Of a stretch of DNA of 64,000 nt, positions 1 through 8,789 are shown piece by piece (position 1 is the first letter of the stretch; the number at the start of each line of letters is the position of its first letter). The notes under the pieces were generated by a model, which ran no database searches, had not been told where the DNA came from, and saw nothing but the letters and a program-made list of their open reading frames with translations. The DNA comes from an uncultured Christensenellaceae bacterium (GTDB lineage Bacteria; Bacillota; Clostridia; Christensenellales; UBA3700): assembly GCA_944383895.1 (NCBI GenBank), contig CALWRH010000001.1, positions 185,199-249,198 on the forward strand, in the 5' to 3' direction. The translations under genes were made by a program, and so were the position numbers.

Positions 1-146
1 AGTTCTTCGTTATCTTCGTTAAGAGAGAGAAAAAGTTCTTCTCCGTCATCTTCTTCAGTAAGATGAGGCGCAAACTCTCTGACGACCTCCATATAATCCT
101 GAAGATATTTTTCTGCGTTCGTTCTGAATTTTATTCTTATGCTCAT
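1..146 (-). CDS. Partial CDS (N-terminal 48 residues), probable oxygen-independent coproporphyrinogen dehydrogenase HemZ
   Basis: An open frame starts with ATG at 146 and runs off the left edge of the window. Its ATG overlaps the stop codon of the upstream metallo-hydrolase gene (ATGA), so the two are translationally coupled. The visible part begins MSIRIKFRTN and contains an acidic stretch (LTEEDDGEE). No catalytic motif is inside the window. The name rests on context only: in Clostridia the order relA/spoT - dtd - metallo-beta-lactamase-fold hydrolase - hemZ is common, and HemZ has a poorly conserved N-terminal domain before its radical SAM core. It could equally be another protein. Confidence 0.5.
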   Translation of the reverse strand, partial: MSIRIKFRTNAEKYLQDYMEVVREFAPHLTEEDDGEELFLSLNEDNEE

Positions 147-754
147 AGTCCGAAAAGTATGGGGTTGCACTTTCTCTCGTGATCGAGAGAGGTTTCTTTG
201 TCGTGTCCGCAAAGAAGTCTTTTATCGCCCTTTATCGCAAACAGTCTGTCGATGCTGTTTTTGAGTTTTACAAAGTCGCCGTCATAATTGTCGTATCTCC
301 CGTAACTTTCCCTGAACAGTACGTCACCGCAGAAAATTACGTCGTCCATGATATAGCACGCCTCTCCTTCGCTATGTCCCGGGGTGTGCATCACTTCTAC
401 TCTTGTGCCGCAGAGATCCAGCACGTCGCCGTCATTTACGCATACGTCGACGTCAAAGTGTCTGACGAGATTGTTGCCGTACGGAGAGAAATTCTTGCTG
501 CCGTCGTCAATTTTTTCAATATCCGATTCGTGCATATAAATTTTCGCTCCCGTCCTCTCTTTCAATTCAGCCGCGCCCATGATGTGGTCGTAATGTCCGT
601 GAGTGATCAGGAGTGCTTTTATTTTTACGCCTGCCTTTTGCGCCTCGGATATCATAAACGGCGCATAAATACAATCGACGACAAAACCTTCTTTGCTTTC
701 CTCATTGTAAACGAGGTAACAGTTGGTCTGATAGGATACGTTAATTATTTTCAT
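143..754 (-). CDS. Metallo-beta-lactamase-fold hydrolase (glyoxalase II-like)
   Basis: A 203-residue cytoplasmic protein of the MBL fold, GloB-like subgroup. The metal-binding motif THGHYDH lies at residues 51-57, HTPGH at 123-127, a GD at 143-144 and a late GH at 183-184, so the full set of zinc ligands is present. Family members hydrolyse thioesters such as S-lactoylglutathione, but many Firmicutes members have unknown substrates, so only the enzyme class is claimed. The gene sits between dtd (7 bases upstream) and the probable hemZ (4-base overlap), in the conserved relA-dtd-MBL-hemZ arrangement, and is probably cotranscribed with them. Confidence 0.85.
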   Translation of the reverse strand: MKIINVSYQTNCYLVYNEESKEGFVVDCIYAPFMISEAQKAGVKIKALLITHGHYDHIMGAAELKERTGAKIYMHESDIEKIDDGSKNFSPYGNNLVRHFDVDVCVNDGDVLDLCGTRVEVMHTPGHSEGEACYIMDDVIFCGDVLFRESYGRYDNYDGDFVKLKNSIDRLFAIKGDKRLLCGHDKETSLDHERKCNPILFGL

Positions 755-761
755 ATCTCAC

Positions 762-1199
762 CTATTTCTCGATTATCATTGTTACGGGTCCGTCGTTGGA
801 CATATCGATGTGCATGTGCTCTCCGAATACACCGCTTGCAACCTTGCCGAGCATATGCTCGAATTTTTTCAGAGTATAGTCATACATAGGTTTAGCTACG
901 TCGTAATGCGCCGATTTAGAAAAATCGGGACGTCTTCCTGTCGCCGCGTTACCGTATAAAGTAAAGTTAGACACGCACATCACCTCTCCGCCTATATCTT
1001 TGAGCGTTCTGTTGAGCTTGCCGTTGTCGTCGCGGAATATCCTCATGCCTACGATCCTGTCTACGACATAGTCTATCTTTTTCTCGTCATCGTCAGCCGT
1101 ATAGCCGACAAGCACGAGAAATCCTTCTCCTATCGATGAAATTTTTTCTCCGTTTACCGTAAGCGTCGCACTGTTTACTCTTTGAATTACTGCTCTCAT
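762..1199 (-). CDS. dtd: D-aminoacyl-tRNA deacylase
   Basis: DTD hydrolyses D-amino acids (and glycine) from mischarged tRNAs, protecting translation. The protein starts MRAVIQRV, the typical DTD N-terminus, and is 145 residues long, the usual size. The conserved SNFTLYG stretch and the NDGPVT motif near the C-terminus that contribute to the active site are both present. An in-frame TTG at 1211 would add four residues, but the ATG at 1199 has a good upstream GAGAGG ribosome binding site and gives the canonical N-terminus, so 1199 is chosen. It lies directly downstream of relA/spoT, a pairing seen widely in Firmicutes. Confidence 0.93.
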   Translation of the reverse strand: MRAVIQRVNSATLTVNGEKISSIGEGFLVLVGYTADDDEKKIDYVVDRIVGMRIFRDDNGKLNRTLKDIGGEVMCVSNFTLYGNAATGRRPDFSKSAHYDVAKPMYDYTLKKFEHMLGKVASGVFGEHMHIDMSNDGPVTMIIEK

Positions 1200-1262
1200 T
1201 TTACCTCTCAAGCGTAAAATCGCTTTCTGTTTATTTTCTGTACGTTTTTATTGCATAAAGAT

Positions 1263-1280
1263 GCGGCGATTTATCGCCGC
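1263..1280. other. GC-rich hairpin between relA/spoT and dtd
   Basis: A perfect 7-bp inverted repeat (GCGGCGA, loop of four, TCGCCGC) sits just after the relA/spoT stop codon. On the plus strand it is followed by TTTTT, but no plus-strand gene precedes it. On the minus strand the following bases are ATCTTTATG, a weak U-tract. It may attenuate read-through from relA into dtd or stabilise an mRNA end. Confidence 0.4.
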
Positions 1281-1294
1281 TTTTTATCTTGCCG

Positions 1295-3454
1295 TCAGAC
1301 GTTGTTCGTTCTTGAAACGGACGTCACGCCTTTAAGCGACTGTATTTTCTTTATAAGATTTTCAAGATCGGCAACGTTGCTTATCTCAACAGACACGGTT
1401 ATCACAGCCGTACCGTTCTTTTCCGCGCGCGCGTTTATATTGGTCATGGATATCTTCATATTGTTGATAAGCGTAGCAACTTCTATTACGAGTCCTGTCC
1501 TGTCTTCTGCGGTTATGCCGAGAGAAGATATGAATTTCTCTCCGACCGCGTTCTGTGCCGGCCATACCGCCTCTATAAGACGTTCGGGCTCGAGATATTT
1601 GACGTTGGTACAATCCGCACGGTGTATCGTAACGCCTCTGCTCCTCGATATATAACCGACGATCTCGTCCCCGGGGACAGGCGTGCAGCAATGCGAAAAA
1701 CGTATCTTGATATCGTTGTATCCCTTGACGATAATGCCGCTGTCGTTCTTCCTTTTGCGCGATGCTGCGGGTTTGACTTCTATAACGGGTTCTTTCTTGC
1801 ACTCTTCGACCTTGTAAAACTCGATCATTTTGGTCAGAACCTGATTGGTAGTCAGCTCTCCGTATCCGACCATCGCAAATATCTCGTCGGGATCTATGAC
1901 GTTGTATTTCTGCTTTATATAATCGCGCCATGACGATAGCGCAACGAGATCCGCAAGCTGATAATTCTTGTGTTTAGCCTCGCGCTCGAGCATATCTTTG
2001 CCGCGCTTTATGTTCTCGTCGCGCATTTCCTTCTTGAAGAAACTCTTGATCTTGCTCTTTGCAGAAGGAGTCTTGACAAATTTAAGCCAATCTCTCGACG
2101 GTCCTTTTGCCGCTGCCGAAGTGACAACCTCGACCACGTCGCCGTTTTTGAGTACGGTATCCACGGGCACCATCTTGGAATTTATCTTTACGCCTACGCA
2201 CTTGTTTCCGACCTGTGAGTGTATTGCATACGCAAAGTCAATGCCCGTAGCCCCTGCGGGAAGGTTTATGACTTCACCCATCGGAGTAAACACGAAAACC
2301 TGATCGACGTAAAGATCGAGCTTGAGCATATCGAGATATTCGCGCGAATCGCTGACGTCGTTCTGCAGTTCCATAACACTTCTTATCCACGCGAGTTTAT
2401 TGTCGTCGATAGAAGAATTGCCGTCTGTGACGCCCTGCTTGTATTTCCAATGCGCAGCGATACCGTATTCGGCTATACGGTGCATTTCGTGAGTGCGTAT
2501 CTGTATCTCGAAAGGAGAACCGTAACTCGACAGCACCGTCGTATGCAAAGACTGATACATATTAGTCTTGGGCACTGAAATGTAATCCTTAAATCTGCCC
2601 GGGAGCGGTTTCCACATCGTATGTATCGCGCCGAGAACCGCATAGCAGTCTTTTACGGTATCGACGATAATTCTGACTGCAGTCAGATCGTAGATCTCCT
2701 CAAAGCTCTTGCCTTTTTTCATCTTGCGCCAGATGCTGTAAAAATGCTTGGGCCTGCCGTTTATATCGCCTTTTATGCCGAGCTCCTCAAGCATTTTCTT
2801 GAGATCCTGCGTTATAGAATCGACAAGCTTTTGCCTTTCTACCTTGGTGGACGCGACTTTCTCCGCGATCATATAGTAATCGTCGGGATAAAGATATCTG
2901 AGACAGAGGTCCTCGAGTTCGCCTTTGACGCTGGCGATACCGAGGCGTGCCGCTATCGGAGCGTATATCTCGAGCGTTTCGGTGGCAACGCGCTTGCGGT
3001 CTTCTTCCTTTCTGTAAGAAAGCGTACGCATATTGTGAAGTCTGTCGGCAAGTTTTATGATTATAACGCGTATATCGTTGCTCATCGCAAGGAACATACG
3101 CCTCAGGTTCTCCGCCTGAGCCTCTTCGCGCGACTTGAAATTGAGCTTGTTGAGCTTTGTAACGCCGTCAACGAGCATTACTACGCTGTGACCGAATTCG
3201 CTTTCTATTTCCTCTTCCGTGACCGATGTATCTTCTACGACGTCATGCAGCAAAGCTGCGATTATCGTATCGCAATCGAGTCCTAATTCGACAAGTATGC
3301 TCGCTACCGCTACGGGATGGATAAAATACTCTTCACCCGACTGACGCAACTGTCCCTTATGCGCGGTTTTGGCAAAGTAATACGCGCGGACTATCCTCTG
3401 ATAGCTCGCGTCCGAATAACTGTTTTCGATCTGAGTCAAAAATTCTTCTATCAT
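1295..3454 (-). CDS. Bifunctional (p)ppGpp synthetase/hydrolase (RelA/SpoT)
   Basis: This 719-residue protein has the full long-RSH architecture. The HD hydrolase domain is at the N-terminus (FAKTAHKGQ, and HD at about residues 70-71 followed by VVEDT). The synthetase domain carries GRPKHFYSIW at about residue 233 and the conserved Y-x-S-LHT region (MYQSLHTTV). A TGS domain begins near VFVFTPMGEV, and an ACT domain lies at the C-terminus after a conserved HCCTPVPGD segment. Both catalytic centres look intact, so it should make and degrade the stringent-response alarmone. It is preceded by its own promoter and followed by dtd, as in many Firmicutes. Confidence 0.95.
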   Translation of the reverse strand: MIEEFLTQIENSYSDASYQRIVRAYYFAKTAHKGQLRQSGEEYFIHPVAVASILVELGLDCDTIIAALLHDVVEDTSVTEEEIESEFGHSVVMLVDGVTKLNKLNFKSREEAQAENLRRMFLAMSNDIRVIIIKLADRLHNMRTLSYRKEEDRKRVATETLEIYAPIAARLGIASVKGELEDLCLRYLYPDDYYMIAEKVASTKVERQKLVDSITQDLKKMLEELGIKGDINGRPKHFYSIWRKMKKGKSFEEIYDLTAVRIIVDTVKDCYAVLGAIHTMWKPLPGRFKDYISVPKTNMYQSLHTTVLSSYGSPFEIQIRTHEMHRIAEYGIAAHWKYKQGVTDGNSSIDDNKLAWIRSVMELQNDVSDSREYLDMLKLDLYVDQVFVFTPMGEVINLPAGATGIDFAYAIHSQVGNKCVGVKINSKMVPVDTVLKNGDVVEVVTSAAAKGPSRDWLKFVKTPSAKSKIKSFFKKEMRDENIKRGKDMLEREAKHKNYQLADLVALSSWRDYIKQKYNVIDPDEIFAMVGYGELTTNQVLTKMIEFYKVEECKKEPVIEVKPAASRKRKNDSGIIVKGYNDIKIRFSHCCTPVPGDEIVGYISRSRGVTIHRADCTNVKYLEPERLIEAVWPAQNAVGEKFISSLGITAEDRTGLVIEVATLINNMKISMTNINARAEKNGTAVITVSVEISNVADLENLIKKIQSLKGVTSVSRTNNV

Positions 3455-3503
3455 ATAGTATTACCGTAACCCTTTGCCGAACGAACACACGTTCTATACT
3501 TAT

Positions 3504-3531
3504 ATCATACCACGTTTTTCAAACGTATCAA
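3504..3531 (-). promoter_or_regulatory. Promoter of relA/spoT
   Basis: On the minus strand TTGATA (3531-3526) is followed by a 16-base spacer and TATGAT (3509-3504). This is a good sigma-A-type promoter, about 50 bases upstream of the ATG at 3454. Confidence 0.6.
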
Positions 3532-3589
3532 TACCTATTTTCAAATAATCGCCGTTATTTTAACGATATAGGACATTTTGTTATACCGC

Positions 3590-5875
3590 TTAGCCGATGC
3601 ATATCTCCCTGTACAAAGAACTGTCCGACAACTCGACTTTTTTGCCGCCTATGCAACGTATGTCCGAGCCGTATGAAAGCAGCCCCAATTCTTCAAAAAC
3701 GTAAAAGCATATGAGAAATTTGCGTTTGTCTACCTCGCAGTCGACGGCGATATCCGCATACAGCGCGGCGACGTCGTTATACCGATGCTGCCCCGTCTTG
3801 CCTCGTATCGCTTTAAATACACGACCGAATTCTTCGTATGTAGGCGCATTTTCGCGGTACAACGCGCTGATATCCGTAAAAGGCGCGACACAGACTTTGT
3901 CTTTTATTGCAAAGCGGTTTATGCCCGCAAGCGGTTTTCCGAGAAGGATAATATCCGAATAGAAATCGGTCGAACCCTTTGACGGACAAAGTATTATGCG
4001 CGTTTCAGGCAACTTGCCTTCACCTTTGCCGAATACTACGGAAAGTCCGAGAAGTTCAGCTGCACGCTCTGCCGTCTTCTTGTCGAAAGCTACAAAACAT
4101 ACTCCGTAAGGCTTGTTTTTCAGCCTTTCGAGTTCTTTTTCGTCAATACCGACGATCTGTATATCCTTGTCTTTTTCTGACGCGAGTCCTCTGTTTTTCA
4201 GGTTGTATTCATAACACACGTCGTCGTCGGGAAGTCCGAGCGGCAGAACGTTTCTGATGACCGCCTGCGTACGCTCCACGTTGTTAAATACAGAATAGGA
4301 TATATCGAGATAAAACCTCTTTTCTGCGTCGCTGTTGAAGTATTCTTTGTCCTCGGACATGCCGAACCCGAGGATCTCCATATTCTTAAGCCTGCTTTTA
4401 AGATGACTGCCGTCGCCGAAAGGAACAAAAGAACATTTTTTCTCGTCCACAGCGAATACCGGAGCGGGATTGCCCTCTCCGAAAGGCTGCAGCATCATGA
4501 GTTGTTTGGTCACCTCGATAGCAACGGGACCGTTTATTACGCAGTCGCAGGCGCGTTCCTGCTTAGATATTACGTTGCCGTACACCTCTTTCGCATAGGC
4601 GTTGAGCGTATTTCTGAAGTCGTCGAATTTATCCTCTTCGAGCCCTACTCCGCATGCCATAGGATGACCGCCGAAACGCGTAAGGAAACACGACGCTTGC
4701 TTTACGCAGTCAAGGATATTTACACCTGCCACGCTCCTGCCGGATCCCTTCAATACGCCCTTATTTTTGGTAAACAATATTACGGGACGCGAAAAAAGTC
4801 CTACAAGGCGCGACGCCGTTATACCGAGCACGCCGTCGTCCCAATACGGGGCGTAAAGCACTATGAAAAGATTGTTTTCAAAGTCGTAATCTCTGAGTTT
4901 TTCAAGGCAATCTTCGGTAAGATCGTCCGTAAGCTGCTGACGCACGTCGTTTGCTTTGTTAATCTCATCCACAAGACATTTGAGCAGGAACAGATCGTTT
5001 TCTACAAACAGCTGAACAACTTCGTTTGCGTCCTTGACTCTGCCCATGGCGTTTATCCTCGGAGCGAGCCTGAAGGCAATGTCGGACGAAGTAACACTTC
5101 CTTTTATACAGCTGTCGACGAGCAGATTTATGCCTCGTCTGTATTTCTTGTTTATACTGACGAGTCCGTAGTACGTTATGACTCTGTTGTCGCCGACAAG
5201 CGGTACGACGTCGGCAACCGTTGCAAGCGCGGCTATGTCGTAATACTTCTTGCTCTCGTCCTGCCCTGCCAACGCCTCTACTATCCTCAAAGCGACTCCC
5301 GCGCCACAGAGATCTCTGAAAGCGTTTTGAGTTCTCGCGCTGACGTGCGGGTTGAAAACGGGACAATCGGGCAATTTTTCTCCCGGCTGATGGTGATCGG
5401 TGATAAGCATGTCGAAACCGAGTTCCTGCTGCGCATAATCAACTTCTTCTACTGAATTTATGCCGCAGTCGACGCTTATCACGACCTGAGCGTCGGTATT
5501 TTCTGCAATATACTCGAGCGCGGGAACGCTGATACCGTAACCTTCGCTGTGCCTGTTGGGGATATAATAATTAACTTTGCCTTTGCTTACCTTAGAAAGA
5601 TAGCCGTAAAGTATCGATACCGCACATACGCCGTCGCAATCGTAATCGCCGTATATTACGATGCTCTCTCCGCTGTCGACAGCGGCTCTCAGTCTTTGAG
5701 CAATTTCGTCTATGCCGTCGTAATCGGAAAGCGGAGTCAGCGACGCAAGGGACGGATGCAGAAAAGCGCGCGCAGAGTCAACGTCCCCGAATCCTCTCTT
5801 TACGAGAAGATCGGCAACGATCGGATCGAGCGCAAGCTCTTTTTGAAGTATAAAAGATTTTTCTCTGTCGTCCAT
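3590..5875 (-). CDS. recJ: Single-stranded-DNA-specific exonuclease RecJ
   Basis: RecJ is a 5'-3' exonuclease acting on single-stranded DNA in recombination and mismatch repair. The DHH phosphoesterase motifs are clear: DYDCDG at residues 77-82, DCG at 136-138 and DHH at 160-162, followed by a DHHA1 domain with the conserved FGGHPMACG motif. The protein is about 761 residues, typical of Firmicutes RecJ with its extra C-terminal region. The ATG at 5875 is chosen. An upstream in-frame TTG at 5902 would add nine residues, and neither start has a strong ribosome binding site. The gene lies between secF and relA/spoT, a usual clostridial order. Confidence 0.92.
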   Translation of the reverse strand: MDDREKSFILQKELALDPIVADLLVKRGFGDVDSARAFLHPSLASLTPLSDYDGIDEIAQRLRAAVDSGESIVIYGDYDCDGVCAVSILYGYLSKVSKGKVNYYIPNRHSEGYGISVPALEYIAENTDAQVVISVDCGINSVEEVDYAQQELGFDMLITDHHQPGEKLPDCPVFNPHVSARTQNAFRDLCGAGVALRIVEALAGQDESKKYYDIAALATVADVVPLVGDNRVITYYGLVSINKKYRRGINLLVDSCIKGSVTSSDIAFRLAPRINAMGRVKDANEVVQLFVENDLFLLKCLVDEINKANDVRQQLTDDLTEDCLEKLRDYDFENNLFIVLYAPYWDDGVLGITASRLVGLFSRPVILFTKNKGVLKGSGRSVAGVNILDCVKQASCFLTRFGGHPMACGVGLEEDKFDDFRNTLNAYAKEVYGNVISKQERACDCVINGPVAIEVTKQLMMLQPFGEGNPAPVFAVDEKKCSFVPFGDGSHLKSRLKNMEILGFGMSEDKEYFNSDAEKRFYLDISYSVFNNVERTQAVIRNVLPLGLPDDDVCYEYNLKNRGLASEKDKDIQIVGIDEKELERLKNKPYGVCFVAFDKKTAERAAELLGLSVVFGKGEGKLPETRIILCPSKGSTDFYSDIILLGKPLAGINRFAIKDKVCVAPFTDISALYRENAPTYEEFGRVFKAIRGKTGQHRYNDVAALYADIAVDCEVDKRKFLICFYVFEELGLLSYGSDIRCIGGKKVELSDSSLYREICIG

Positions 5876-5988
5876 ATCACACACGCGCGTATATAAATAC
5901 AATTAATTATATCGTCTTTCTTATCTCTGACGAATATCGGGCGCGGAAAGTCTGAATATTTGCCGCACGGTTTTGCCGTAAAATGAAA

Positions 5989-6015
5989 GAAGGGTTGCGA
6001 TTTACGCGACCCTTC
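5989..6015. terminator. Terminator after secF (bidirectional hairpin)
   Basis: An 11-bp hairpin (GAAGGGTTGCG, loop ATTTA, CGCGACCCTTC) lies 13 bases beyond the secF stop. On the minus strand it is followed by a T-rich stretch; on the plus strand by GTTTTCTT. Confidence 0.75.
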
Positions 6016-6027
6016 GTTTTCTTAAGA

Positions 6028-7158
6028 TTAAGCGTTCTTCTTTTTCTTCTGTCCGACGAAAGTAGGCGTTGCCTTGCTCGCTCTTTCTCTCTTCCACTTA
6101 TCTCCCGCATTTTTCATAAGTGCGTAGAGCGCAGGCGAAATGAATACGGACGAATAGAAACCTGCTATAAGACCGAATATAACGGGAAGAGCGAATTCTC
6201 TGACCGACGCTGTACCGATGATCGCAAAGATAACTATTGCAAACATCGTGGTGACCGTGGTATTGATCGTTCTCGTCATAGACTGCTTGGTAGACTTGTC
6301 GGCTATTTCGAAGTTGTCGATAATAGCGTTGGTATTGAGTTTCTTCTCTATCTTGTTGTTTTCACGGACACGGTCGAAGATGATTATCGTGTTGTTGATA
6401 GAGTAAGCGACTATCGTGATCATTGCCGCGATAAACGAGCTGTTTACCTGGATGTGGAACGCTATCGTGAGCGCAACCATGATCGCTACGTCGTGGATAA
6501 GAGCAATGACTGCAGCAAGACCGCTCCAGAGCTCGAAACGAATTATGACGTATACGAGGATGATCGCAAGAGATATCGCGAGAGATATGATAGCGGTATT
6601 GATAAGCGACTCGCTTGCGGTAGCACCGATATTGCTCATCGTAACGCTGACGTTTTTATAACCGTTTTCTTCGCTGTAGATCTCTTTGATTTTCTCTTCG
6701 ATAAGAGTGTTTCTCTCACCCGTGAGCTCGTTATTGGGATCGTACGTCTTGGATATATTGTCATACTTGACGACAAGTGCCATAGACGCGCCGGAGTCAG
6801 ATTTCTGACTGTAGCTTATGGTAGCTTTTACAGCAGAGGCATCGATAGTGATGTCATACTTTTCTTTAGCTATCTCGACGACCTGCTTTGCGATCTCGTC
6901 GTCCTGCAGTACGTCTTTTATCGTATCGAGATGTTTGTTGTATTTGCTGCTGTCGGAGAGCTCGTCTTCACCGAGGACTACGTTGACGACCGAACCTCCC
7001 GCAAAGTCGGTACCGATATTCATACCCTTGGATATGTCTTTATAAGATACCGCATATCCCGTGAACACCGCCGCAGCGATCAAAATGATCACAAACGGGA
7101 TCACGAACCATATCTTGAACATTTTAGGGATGTTTCTGTCTATCTTGAACTTTTTCAT
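6028..7158 (-). CDS. secF: Protein translocase subunit SecF
   Basis: SecF forms with SecD the membrane complex that uses the proton motive force to help protein export through SecYEG. The 376-residue product has an N-terminal membrane segment (residues about 18-35), a short extracytoplasmic P1-like region beginning with the conserved GTDFAGGS motif, and five further membrane segments containing SINNTIIIFDRVREN, the SecF signature. The C-terminus is basic and lysine-rich. Its ATG overlaps the secD stop (ATGA at 7158-7155), giving translational coupling. Confidence 0.95.
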   Translation of the reverse strand: MKKFKIDRNIPKMFKIWFVIPFVIILIAAAVFTGYAVSYKDISKGMNIGTDFAGGSVVNVVLGEDELSDSSKYNKHLDTIKDVLQDDEIAKQVVEIAKEKYDITIDASAVKATISYSQKSDSGASMALVVKYDNISKTYDPNNELTGERNTLIEEKIKEIYSEENGYKNVSVTMSNIGATASESLINTAIISLAISLAIILVYVIIRFELWSGLAAVIALIHDVAIMVALTIAFHIQVNSSFIAAMITIVAYSINNTIIIFDRVRENNKIEKKLNTNAIIDNFEIADKSTKQSMTRTINTTVTTMFAIVIFAIIGTASVREFALPVIFGLIAGFYSSVFISPALYALMKNAGDKWKRERASKATPTFVGQKKKKNA

Positions 7159-8552
7159 GCAGTAACACCTCCTTTATTTTTCTCGGACACTTCAGTCTGC
7201 TCTGTTTCGGATACGTTGTCGTCATCATCGTCTTCGACAACACGTTTCAAAGCATACATCGAGGCGTGCTTTTCGCTGTGGAAAGCCATGATCGCTTTGA
7301 GAACTATACGCGTGATCAGGAGTGAAGTTATCAGCGACAGGATAATACCGATAAGGAGCGTGATACCGAAACCTTTTATCGTGGACGCACCTACGAGCAT
7401 AAGTACTACCGCGCCGATTATCGTAGTTACGTTACCGTCGATGATTGCACCGAGCGAACGCTTGAAACCTTCGCTGACGGACATGCGCATCGACTTGCCC
7501 TTTGCGTATTCTTCTTTTATTCTTTCAAATATAATTACGTTAGCGTCGACCGCCATACCTATACTCAAAAGGATACCTGCGATACCCGAGAGCGTAAGCT
7601 GTACCCACGGGAAGACTGCGAGGAAGAAGACGTAAGTCATCGTGTAGTAAGCAAGCGCAAGACTTGCGGCAACACCCATGAGTCTGTATATCGCGATAAG
7701 GTAGATCATTATAAGCGCGAGACCGACAAGACCCGCGATAACGCCTGCTCTTATAGCCGAATCGCCGAGCGTAGCGGTAAGCGTGCTGGATTCTTCCATT
7801 ATCAGCTGGAGCGGGAAAGTGCCTGCCTGAATCTGAACTGCGAGGTCGTAAGCGTCTTCATAGCTGTAGCTGCCGCTTATCGTACACTGACCGCCCGTGA
7901 TCGCCTCGGATACGGTAGCGTGCATAACGTATTCGCCGTTGATGTAGATACCGAGATATTTGCCCGTGAGATCGGACGTGATGTCCGCAAACTTGTCCGA
8001 ACCTGCGCTCGTAAACTTGAGTGCTACTTCGTAATAACCCGTTTCGCTGTTGTAAATAACGCCCGTTTCGGCAATTTCGTCGCCCGTCATGAGCGTATCG
8101 TTTACCGTTTCGGCGTCGGTATATTCCTTAAACTCAAGGCTGGACGGACGTCCGATAAGCTCGAATATTCTCTCGGGATCTTCTACGTCCGGGACCTCTA
8201 CTCTTATCGTATCGCCGTAGACGCTGACCTGCGCCTCAGTATAGCCTTTGTTGAACAAAAGCGATTCCAAACTCGCACGCGTGCCTTCGATAGCCATTTC
8301 TATCTCCTGCTCGTCGTTTTCGCCGTCAGTCATGCTGTCGGGAAGGTTATCTCTGTCTACTCTGTACACCGCGTAAGCACCGCCGCTGAGATCGAGACCC
8401 AGCTTTATACGGGTAGGATAAGCGTTGTAATTGTAGACGCCGAGCTCTCCGTTGTCAAGGCTGACAAAGGCGAAGACCGTGCCTAAAATGATAAGTATGG
8501 AAAAAACAGCTAAAAACACAATCGGAAGTACGATTGATTTGCTCTTTATCAC
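7155..8552 (-). CDS. secD: Protein translocase subunit SecD
   Basis: Partner of SecF in the Sec export machinery. This 465-residue protein starts with a membrane segment (residues about 8-30), then LGLDLSGGAYAVY, the conserved SecD D1 motif, a P1 extracytoplasmic domain, and a C-terminal bundle of membrane segments with GMAVDANVIIFERIKEE. The start is GTG at 8552, with GGAGG eight bases upstream. The protein ends in an acidic tail after the last membrane segment. secD and secF are separate overlapping genes, not fused as in Bacillus SecDF. Confidence 0.95.
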   Translation of the reverse strand: MIKSKSIVLPIVFLAVFSILIILGTVFAFVSLDNGELGVYNYNAYPTRIKLGLDLSGGAYAVYRVDRDNLPDSMTDGENDEQEIEMAIEGTRASLESLLFNKGYTEAQVSVYGDTIRVEVPDVEDPERIFELIGRPSSLEFKEYTDAETVNDTLMTGDEIAETGVIYNSETGYYEVALKFTSAGSDKFADITSDLTGKYLGIYINGEYVMHATVSEAITGGQCTISGSYSYEDAYDLAVQIQAGTFPLQLIMEESSTLTATLGDSAIRAGVIAGLVGLALIMIYLIAIYRLMGVAASLALAYYTMTYVFFLAVFPWVQLTLSGIAGILLSIGMAVDANVIIFERIKEEYAKGKSMRMSVSEGFKRSLGAIIDGNVTTIIGAVVLMLVGASTIKGFGITLLIGIILSLITSLLITRIVLKAIMAFHSEKHASMYALKRVVEDDDDDNVSETEQTEVSEKNKGGVTA

Positions 8553-8586
8553 CTTACTTGCCTCCTGAAATTAGTCCTACTCAAAT

Positions 8587-8615
8587 ATTATATATATATA
8601 ATAAAAATAAGTCAA
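8587..8615 (-). promoter_or_regulatory. Promoter of secDF
   Basis: TTGACT (8615-8610), a 17-base AT-rich spacer and TATAAT (8592-8587) on the minus strand form a near-consensus promoter about 35 bases before the secD GTG. The spacer is an alternating AT tract. Confidence 0.75.
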
Positions 8616-8688
8616 TAAAAGTTTGCTTGTTTTTTTGCGTTTAATACAAAAATCGGTAATATCGGGGCGGGATTTTACGCTCAAAACG

Positions 8689-8729
8689 AAAAAAGAGAGA
8701 AAACCCGCCTTGACGCGACGTCTTCTCTC
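8689..8729 (-). terminator. Terminator of the SCIFF operon
   Basis: On the minus strand GAGAGAA (8729-8723) pairs with TTCTCTC (8701-8695) and is followed by TTTTTT. An inner GACG/CGTC pairing lies in the loop. It sits 60 bases past the maturase stop. Confidence 0.7.
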
Positions 8730-8789
8730 CGCTTTTCGTGAAATATGACCCTTTTTATTGCGGTCGTGTTCTGCGCTTTGTGTGCTCAG

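Noticed and set aside
6028-8552. Long plus-strand frames opposite secD and secF
   Set aside because: They mirror the codon bias of the minus-strand genes; secD and secF show clear membrane and family motifs.
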